Origin: Pseudomonadota bacterium
GTDB taxonomy: Bacteria > Pseudomonadota > Alphaproteobacteria > Acetobacterales > Acetobacteraceae
Assembly (NCBI GenBank): GCA_021846225.1
Contig: JAJZCG010000007.1
Coordinates: forward strand, 1 to 48,006
Direction of reading: 5' to 3'
DNA: 48,006 nt
The notes under the pieces were generated by a model that ran no database searches, was not told the origin of the DNA, and was given only the letters and a program-made list of their open reading frames with translations. Shown in pieces: positions 43,184 through 48,006 of the stretch (its first letter is position 1; the number at the start of each line of letters is the position of its first letter). Made by a program: the position numbers and the translations under genes.

Positions 43184-43875
43184 GGCCCCGGTTTCAGCGT
43201 ATAGCCCTTGCCGCGCACGGTGTGCAGAAACCGCGGCTCACGCGGGTCCGGCTCTATCTTGCGGCGCAGGCGTGTCACCTGCACGTCGATGGCGCGCTCG
43301 TTCACATCATCCAACCCCAGGGCCGCCGCCAGCGCCTCGCGTGAGAGGATCTCATGCGGGCGGGCGGCCAGCGCCATCAGCAGCGCAAGCTCCGCCCCGG
43401 TCAGCCGCACCCGGCTGTTCGGCCCCACCAGCTCGGCGCGCGATGCGTCAAACATCTTGCCGCCCAGCTGCAACGGCCCGGCGGGCAATACCGGCGGCTG
43501 CGCGCGGCGCAGCATGGCGCGGATGCGCGCCAGCAGCACCCGCGGATCAAACGGCTTGCCCAGGTAGTCATCCGCCCCGGCTTCGAAACCCGCGATAATA
43601 TCCTCCGGCGCATCGCGCGCGGTGAGCAGCAGTATCGGCATATCGGGCGCGCGCTCGCCGCGCAAGCCGCCGGTCAGCTCCAGCCCGCTCTCGCCCGGCA
43701 TCATCACGTCCAGCACCATCAGGTCAAAATCCATGAAGCGCAGCTTGTCACGCGCCTGCGCGGCGGATTCCGCCATCGTCACCCGGAATCCCTGCTCGGT
43801 GAGGTAGCGGCTCAACAGCCCGCGCAGGCGCGGCTCATCATCAACGACGAGAATATGCGCCCCTTCGCTGCTCAT
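43180..43875 (-). CDS. OmpR/PhoB-family response regulator
   Basis: 231 residues. Receiver domain residues 7-120: acidic pair in VVDDEP, phospho-acceptor Asp56 in [10 protein letters not shown], Lys in [13 protein letters not shown] winged-helix effector (about residues 135-230) contains [23 protein letters not shown] (key HEILSREAL), [15 protein letters not shown] and VRGKGYTL. It is coupled to the kinase and lies 10 bases after a MarR gene. This MarR-regulator order recalls petP-petR of Rhodobacter (recalled knowledge; no pet genes here). Confidence 0.92.
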   Translation of the reverse strand: MSSEGAHILVVDDEPRLRGLLSRYLTEQGFRVTMAESAAQARDKLRFMDFDLMVLDVMMPGESGLELTGGLRGERAPDMPILLLTARDAPEDIIAGFEAGADDYLGKPFDPRVLLARIRAMLRRAQPPVLPAGPLQLGGKMFDASRAELVGPNSRVRLTGAELALLMALAARPHEILSREALAAALGLDDVNERAIDVQVTRLRRKIEPDPREPRFLHTVRGKGYTLKPGP

Positions 43876-43885
43876 CGCACCGGCC

Positions 43886-44452
43886 TTAACGCGCGCCCCG
43901 GCTGCGGTGGGCGTCCAGGCTGTCGATATAGTCGCGCCCCTGCTTCAGGGTCAGCCCGCGCAGCACCCGGCGGAATCCTTCCACCGCCGGCCCGCCTGCT
44001 TCCCGGTAGGCCGCGAGAAAACGGTCCCGCTGGCAGTCGAACAGCCGCCGCTCCAACGCCTGGCCCTTCTCGGTGAGGGTGAGCAGCCGCTGCCGCCGGT
44101 CCTGCGCACCCGCCGTCTGCGCCACGTAGCCATCGCGGATCAACGGCCCCAGCACACGGGTCAGGCTCTGTTTGGTAATGCCCAGAAACGCCAGCAGCTC
44201 CCCCACCGTCAGCCCCGGCTTGCGGCCGATCCAGTGCAGCGTGCGATGGTGCGCCCGCCCCAGCCCAAACTCTGACAAAATCGCCAGCGGCGCGGCGGTG
44301 ATGTCGCGCATCGCGAAAAACATCATGTCCTGCGCAACCCGCAACTCCTCCTCGCGCAGAAACAACAAGCCCGCGCCCGGCTGCGCATGGGTCGAGCCGG
44401 CCGGCAGATCACGCTTCAAACGGTTAAGAACTTGAGTTGGAGTGTCTTGCAT
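43886..44452 (-). CDS. MarR-family transcriptional regulator
   Basis: 188 residues. The winged helix is at about residues 64-125: [42 protein letters not shown] (key [12 protein letters not shown]) and the wing [16 protein letters not shown]. The ligand is unknown. The start ATG 44452 is in a 209-base gap shared with divergent ilvE. First gene of the regulatory operon with the two-component pair. Confidence 0.9.
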   Translation of the reverse strand: MQDTPTQVLNRLKRDLPAGSTHAQPGAGLLFLREEELRVAQDMMFFAMRDITAAPLAILSEFGLGRAHHRTLHWIGRKPGLTVGELLAFLGITKQSLTRVLGPLIRDGYVAQTAGAQDRRQRLLTLTEKGQALERRLFDCQRDRFLAAYREAGGPAVEGFRRVLRGLTLKQGRDYIDSLDAHRSRGAR

Positions 44453-44661
44453 GGCAGATTCGCAATCTTACGAGGTTTCCAGTACCTATTATGACAGTAT
44501 AGCTTACTTATCTACAAGGGGTTTCCGCCATAATATCACGGTGTATGATTGTTTTAGGATGATGCCCCCTGGCGTCAACTTAAAATTATGCGCTCATTTA
44601 CCGGCTCAAAACCGCCAACCCGCCGCCTGTTCGCCACCAGCCTTACCGGAGTTTTTTAACC
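44453..44661. promoter_or_regulatory. divergent promoter region of marR and ilvE
   Basis: 209 bases without a supported gene, AT-rich for this genome in the first 120 bases (for example CTATTATGACAGTATAG and CATAATATCACGGTG), which is where promoters in both directions must lie. The pattern TACCTATTATGACAGTATA has partial dyad symmetry and could be a MarR operator; unproven. A GGAG lies before the ilvE start. Confidence 0.45.
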
Positions 44662-45561
44662 ATGCCGCTTATCCCTTTCGACGATCGTGACGGATTCATC
44701 TGGTGGGACGGCAAGCTGATCCCCTGGCGCGACGCGAAGATTCATGTGCTCAGCCACGGGCTGCACTACGCCTCCGCCGTGTTCGAGGGCGAGCGCGCCT
44801 ATGCCGGCAACATCTTCAAGCTCCAGGCGCATACCGAGCGGCTGATCAATTCCGGCAAGGTCCTGGGGTTTGAAATTCCCTACACCGCCGATGAGATCAA
44901 CAAGGCGTGCTACGAAGTCATGGCCGCCAACAATCTGACCGACGCCTACATCCGCCCCATCGCCTGGCGCGGCACGGAGCAGCTCGCCGTCTCCGCCCAG
45001 CACACCAAAATCCACCTTGCCATCGCCTGCTGGAACTGGCCCAATTTCTTGGGCGCTGACCGTCTCAAGGGTGTGACCCTGCAAATCGCCCATTGGCGCC
45101 GGCCGCACCCGCAAACCGCACCCACCGCCTCAAAGGCGGCCGGGCTGTACATGATCGGCACGCTCTCCAAACACACCGCCGAGGCCGCCGGCTTCACCGA
45201 CGCGCTGATGCTCACCTGGGACGGTTTTCTGGCTGAATCCACCGGCGCCAACATGTTCCTGGCCATTGACGGCAAGCTCCATACCCCGATCCCTGACTGC
45301 TTCCTTGACGGCATCACCCGCCGCACGATCATTGCGCTGGCCAAGGCCCGCGGCATCGAGGTCATCGAGCGCCACATTCCACCTGAGGATCTCGCCTTGG
45401 CGCAGGAGGTTTTCCTCGCCGGTACCGCCGCCGAGGTCACCGCGGTCCGCCAGATCGACAATCACCACTTCACCCCCGGCCACATCACCGAGACCCTGCT
45501 GCACGACTACGAAGCCCTGGTTCTCATGGCGCCCGAGGAAGTCGCCAAGCGCGCCGCCTGA
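44662..45561 (+). CDS. ilvE: Branched-chain amino acid aminotransferase
   Basis: 299 residues, class IV PLP transaminase. It performs the last step of isoleucine, valine and leucine synthesis. PLP lysine is Lys158 in TASKAAGLYMIG. Other landmarks: FEGERAYAGNIFKLQAHTERL (key FEGERAY), RPIAWRG, and ESTGANMFLAIDGKL. The loop AGTAAEVTAVRQID is the phosphate-cup. ATG 44662 follows CCGGAG. A strong bidirectional terminator follows. Substrate preference (branched-chain versus D-amino acid) is inferred from overall pattern. Confidence 0.9.
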   Translation: MPLIPFDDRDGFIWWDGKLIPWRDAKIHVLSHGLHYASAVFEGERAYAGNIFKLQAHTERLINSGKVLGFEIPYTADEINKACYEVMAANNLTDAYIRPIAWRGTEQLAVSAQHTKIHLAIACWNWPNFLGADRLKGVTLQIAHWRRPHPQTAPTASKAAGLYMIGTLSKHTAEAAGFTDALMLTWDGFLAESTGANMFLAIDGKLHTPIPDCFLDGITRRTIIALAKARGIEVIERHIPPEDLALAQEVFLAGTAAEVTAVRQIDNHHFTPGHITETLLHDYEALVLMAPEEVAKRAA

Positions 45562-45573
45562 GGTCAATCAAAT

Positions 45574-45605
45574 AAGTAGAGGGCGATGACAATCGCCCTC
45601 TACTT
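45574..45605. terminator. bidirectional terminator overlapping a stop codon
   Basis: AAGTAGAGGGCGAT (45574-45587) and ATCGCCCTCTACTT (45592-45605) form a perfect 14-bp stem with a 4-base loop, between convergent ilvE (+) and the DUF299 gene (-). The stem contains the DUF299 stop codon (45600-45602). No T-run beyond TT, but stability is high. Confidence 0.7.
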
Positions 45606-46466
45606 GCCCTCCTCCGTGGGCTTGTCATGCTTGGCGTGCCAGGCATCCATGAGTTTAAGCACCGTGGCCGCCGTTTCCTCGATGGAGCGGCGCGTTACGT
45701 CGATAGCCGGCCAGCCCCGCGCGTTGCACAGCCGCCTGGCCCATAGCAGCTCCTTTTCCACCGCTTCAAAATCCACATATTCGCCGTTATCCTTCTGGGC
45801 AAAGCCCGGCTGCGCCCCCGCGCCGATCAGGCGCAGGCGGTGGCGGCGAATATCGATCAGCGATTTCGGGTCGATGGTCAGGCCGATCACCGGACAGCTC
45901 GGGTCTTTCAGCAATTCCGGCGGCTCAATTCCCGGCACCAGCGGAATATTGGCGGCCTTGATGCCTCTGTTGGCAAGGTAGAAGCAGGTTGGCGTCTTCG
46001 ACGAGCGGGAGACGCCAACAAGCACGACATCCGCCTCCGCCATGCCCCGGTGCGCCTGCCCGTCATCGTGCGAAATCACATAATGCATGGCGTCAATGCG
46101 GCGGAAATAATCGGCATCCAGCACATACTGGCGCCCTGGCTTATGCTTCGCCGGGGCGCCGAACTGCCCCTGCAGCAGCTCCAGCAGCGGGTCCAGCACA
46201 TGCAGCAGCGGCACGCCCAGGCGCGCGCAGGCCGCATCCAGCTCCTCGCGCAGCGCGGTATCCAGCAAGGAACACAATACCAGCCCCGGTTCGGCGTGAA
46301 CTCCCTCCAGCACGCGGTGCAGCTGCAATCGTGAACGAATCAACGACCAGCGATGGTAATTAACCTGGCTTTCATCAAACTGGGCCACAGCTGCTCTTGC
46401 CAGCGCACTTAATGTGTCGCCGGTCGCGTCGGATATCAGGTGTATATTGTGTTTATAACTTTCCAT
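45600..46466 (-). CDS. DUF299 kinase/pyrophosphorylase regulating PEP synthase or PPDK
   Basis: 288 residues. These proteins inactivate by ADP-dependent phosphorylation, and reactivate by phosphate-dependent removal, either phosphoenolpyruvate synthase or pyruvate phosphate dikinase. The N-terminal [12 protein letters not shown] (residues 8-19) and the P-loop [10 protein letters not shown] (151-160) are diagnostic, as are [17 protein letters not shown] and [17 protein letters not shown]. Which target applies is unclear, as neither is in the window. The gene diverges from hemE across the probable replication origin, a neighbourhood familiar from alphaproteobacteria. Confidence 0.9.
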   Translation of the reverse strand: MESYKHNIHLISDATGDTLSALARAAVAQFDESQVNYHRWSLIRSRLQLHRVLEGVHAEPGLVLCSLLDTALREELDAACARLGVPLLHVLDPLLELLQGQFGAPAKHKPGRQYVLDADYFRRIDAMHYVISHDDGQAHRGMAEADVVLVGVSRSSKTPTCFYLANRGIKAANIPLVPGIEPPELLKDPSCPVIGLTIDPKSLIDIRRHRLRLIGAGAQPGFAQKDNGEYVDFEAVEKELLWARRLCNARGWPAIDVTRRSIEETAATVLKLMDAWHAKHDKPTEEGK

Positions 46467-46607
46467 GCCGCTGTTGATAGCGTGGATTGTTTTCCCGCGC
46501 GCGGAGAATTTTCCGGTGACCGGGGATAAAGTTACGAAACAATAAACTGGGGATGCTTCCGAGGGGGTCCCCTACTCACTTGTGGGAAAACTACCCCGAT
46601 ACGTTAG

Positions 46608-46620
46608 AATCAACAGCTTA
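46608..46620 (+). promoter_or_regulatory. IHF-binding site consensus in the origin
   Basis: AATCAACAGCTTA fits WATCAANNNNTTR at every position. It overlaps GAATC (46607-46611), a GANTC target of the cell-cycle methylase CcrM. It lies 15 bases before the perfect DnaA box. Confidence 0.6.
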
Positions 46621-46635
46621 AAGCTTGTATCTTGC

Positions 46636-46644
46636 TGTGGATAA
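46636..46644 (-). promoter_or_regulatory. DnaA box, perfect consensus
   Basis: TGTGGATAA, the exact inverse of TTATCCACA. Two weaker boxes follow within 20 bases, giving a cluster. Confidence 0.75.
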
Positions 46645-46680
46645 CCTTGTGGATTTTATCCATGCTTGCCTTAACCCCCG

Positions 46681-46689
46681 CTATCCACA
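46681..46689 (+). promoter_or_regulatory. DnaA box, one mismatch
   Basis: CTATCCACA differs from TTATCCACA only at the first base. It is in opposite orientation to the perfect box at 46636, as in clustered origins. Confidence 0.6.
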
Positions 46690-46819
46690 GGGTTCCACTG
46701 CCCCCCCCCTTCGTTTAACTTAAAAGAGATAAAGAGGGTGGTTTTCCCCCCTCCCCGCCATTCCCGATTTTTCTTCCCAATGGGTTTTAGAACCCGCCAT
46801 CTTGCTCTAAGCGGGGGTT

Positions 46820-47842
46820 ATGAAATTACTGCGTGTGTTGAACGGCGAGGCCATCTCGCCGCCGCCGGTGTGGCTGATGCGTCAGGCCGGGCGATATCTG
46901 CCTGAATACCGCGCCGTTCGCGGCCAGGCGGGAGACTTCATCTCGCTCTGCCTGAACCCGGAACTCGCCGCAGAAGTCACCTTGCAGCCCATCCGCCGCT
47001 ATGGGTTTGACGCCGCGATCCTCTTTTCCGACATTCTCATCCTCCCCATGGCTCTTGGGCAGGGTCTGCGCTTTGCCGAAGGCGAGGGCCCGCTCCTGCC
47101 GCCGCTGCAAAACACCGCCGGGCTGAACATAGCCGCCGCCCCAGGCGTCTATGCGCCGGTGCTGGAGACCGTGCGGCGTGTCCGTGCAGCCCTGCCACCG
47201 CAAACCGCGCTCATCGGCTTTGCAGGCGGCCCCGCGACCGTGGCTTGCTACATGCTGGACGGCAAAGGCGGCGGTGAATTTCCGCGCACCCGCGCCTTGG
47301 CGTATGAAAATCCCGCTTTGGTGCAATCGGTGCTGGATATTCTGGTGGAATCCACCATCACCTACCTGCAAGGCCAGATTACCGCCGGGGCCAACTGCGT
47401 CATGCTGTTTGAGAGCTGGGCCGGTATTTTCCCCGCCCCGCAATTCCGCCAATTCGTCATCGAACCGAACCGGCGCATCGTCTCCGCGCTCAAATCCGCC
47501 AATCCGGGCCTTAAAATCATTGGCTTCCCCCGGCTGTGCGGCCTGCTGCTGGGCGAATATGTGCGCGAAACAGGGGTGGACGCGGTCAGCCTGGACACGG
47601 TGACGGACCCGGCCGCCGCCATCGCCGCCTGCCCGCCCGGCACGGTGTTTCAGGGCAATCTGGACCCGCTGCTGCTCAAATCCGGCGGCCCGGCGCTGGA
47701 GACCGAGGTTGCCCGGCTGCTGCAAATCTTCCGCGGCACCCCTCACGTCTTCAATCTCGGCCACGGCATCACCCCTGATGTGCCGCCGGAAAATATCGCG
47801 CGGCTGATGGAACTGATCCGCAACAACGAGATGCCTGCATGA
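46820..47842 (+). CDS. hemE: Uroporphyrinogen decarboxylase
   Basis: 340 residues. It converts uroporphyrinogen III to coproporphyrinogen III in heme synthesis. Landmarks: the N-terminal PPVWLMRQAGRYLPEYRAVR (key RQAGRYLPEYR, the arginine pair binding substrate), AAILFSDILILPMALG with the catalytic Asp region, GFAGGPATVACYML, and FNLGHGITPDVPPENI near the end. ATG 46820 starts at the edge of the origin region. It overlaps hemH by 4 bases (ATGA). hemE at an origin is the Caulobacter-type layout. Confidence 0.95.
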   Translation: MKLLRVLNGEAISPPPVWLMRQAGRYLPEYRAVRGQAGDFISLCLNPELAAEVTLQPIRRYGFDAAILFSDILILPMALGQGLRFAEGEGPLLPPLQNTAGLNIAAAPGVYAPVLETVRRVRAALPPQTALIGFAGGPATVACYMLDGKGGGEFPRTRALAYENPALVQSVLDILVESTITYLQGQITAGANCVMLFESWAGIFPAPQFRQFVIEPNRRIVSALKSANPGLKIIGFPRLCGLLLGEYVRETGVDAVSLDTVTDPAAAIAACPPGTVFQGNLDPLLLKSGGPALETEVARLLQIFRGTPHVFNLGHGITPDVPPENIARLMELIRNNEMPA

Positions 47843-48006
47843 AAACCGCCATCGTCCTGTTCAACCTTGGCGGACCCGATAGCCCGGCGGCGATAAAAAA
47901 ATTCCGCGTCAATCTGTTTTCCGATAAAGCGATCATCCGCGCGCCGATTTTCATCCGTTTCTGGCTGGCCCGGCTCATCGCGCGGTCCTCAGCCAAGGCG
48001 GCGGAA
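47839..48006 (+). CDS. hemH: Ferrochelatase, N-terminal fragment
   Basis: The first 56 codons run to the window end. The start MKTAIVLFNLGGPDSPAAIK is the canonical ferrochelatase N-terminus (NLGGP motif), followed by VNLFSDKAII. Ferrochelatase inserts iron into protoporphyrin IX. The active-site His and Glu are beyond the window. The overlap with hemE supports one heme operon. Confidence 0.92.
   Translation, partial: MKTAIVLFNLGGPDSPAAIKKFRVNLFSDKAIIRAPIFIRFWLARLIARSSAKAAE

Larger units (their letters stand above)
46467..46819. other. probable chromosomal replication origin (oriC) next to hemE
   Basis: This 353-base gap has no ORF. It holds a perfect DnaA box (46636-46644), a one-mismatch box (46681-46689), weaker ones (TGTGGATTT at 46648-46656, TTATCCATG at 46656-46664, TGTGGGAAA at 46581-46589), a consensus IHF site, a GANTC site inside that IHF site, and an AT-rich stretch (about 46711-46731) fit for unwinding. 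In Caulobacter the origin lies beside hemE, and the same linkage is known in other alphaproteobacteria. Function is inferred from these elements and that synteny. Confidence 0.8.

Overview
The window reads as chromosomal DNA of a GC-rich alphaproteobacterium, most likely Acetobacteraceae of the Acidocella/Acidiphilium kind (inferred from gene content, not from a database search). Pointers are a succinyl-CoA:acetate CoA-transferase of the AarC type, a SAM-II riboswitch in front of metZ, an alphaproteobacterial SspB, OlsB, a DUF3576 lipoprotein, and a hemE-linked replication origin. The content is almost entirely housekeeping. I see no phage, transposase, CRISPR array or obvious island. Genes are densely packed, and many overlap by 4 or 8 bases in translationally coupled operons.

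Layout. 1-5986: a gene tail, rlmB (-), tRNA-Tyr/Gly/Trp, secE-nusG, then an EmrAB-type efflux pair where rplK would be expected, then an acetoacetyl-CoA reductase. 6192-15831 (-): the transcription order is fur-like, olsB, sspB, fumA, a VOC protein, queA-tgt-queF-queG (queuosine), accD-folC. 15882-19807 (+): a TusA-like protein, two unequal tandem heme A synthase genes, tldD. 19863-27394 (-): yggS-like, then mreC-mreD-mrdA-rodA-murI and an FGGY kinase (cell elongation and peptidoglycan precursor supply). 27393-30939: a ThiE-like protein, a porin, the DUF3576 lipoprotein and an acidic unknown.

30999-38093: metZ under a SAM-II riboswitch, tRNA-Gly(CCC), a candidate small RNA on the minus strand, trxB-lysR divergent from lrp-ctaG, and aarC. 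38177-45561: a zinc-ribbon membrane protein divergent from ftsE-ftsX-ydcF-plsC, then a MarR/OmpR/EnvZ-type regulator operon (-), then ilvE. 45600-48006: a DUF299 kinase regulator, the probable chromosomal origin (46467-46819), hemE and the start of hemH.

The most unusual observation is the tandem ctaA pair. The first copy keeps the catalytic Glu/His motif of the N-terminal half but is eroded in the C-terminal cofactor half. The second copy has lost the N-terminal Glu and His (to Met and Asp) but keeps a textbook C-terminal half. This looks like complementary degeneration and could mean an obligate two-subunit heme A synthase. Other points worth following are the unassigned small RNA with a CCUCCC stretch, a structured dispersed hairpin repeat with compensating changes, a start-codon hairpin with a five-codon leader at queA, and divergent genes whose start codons overlap. 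No wholly new multi-gene system was found.
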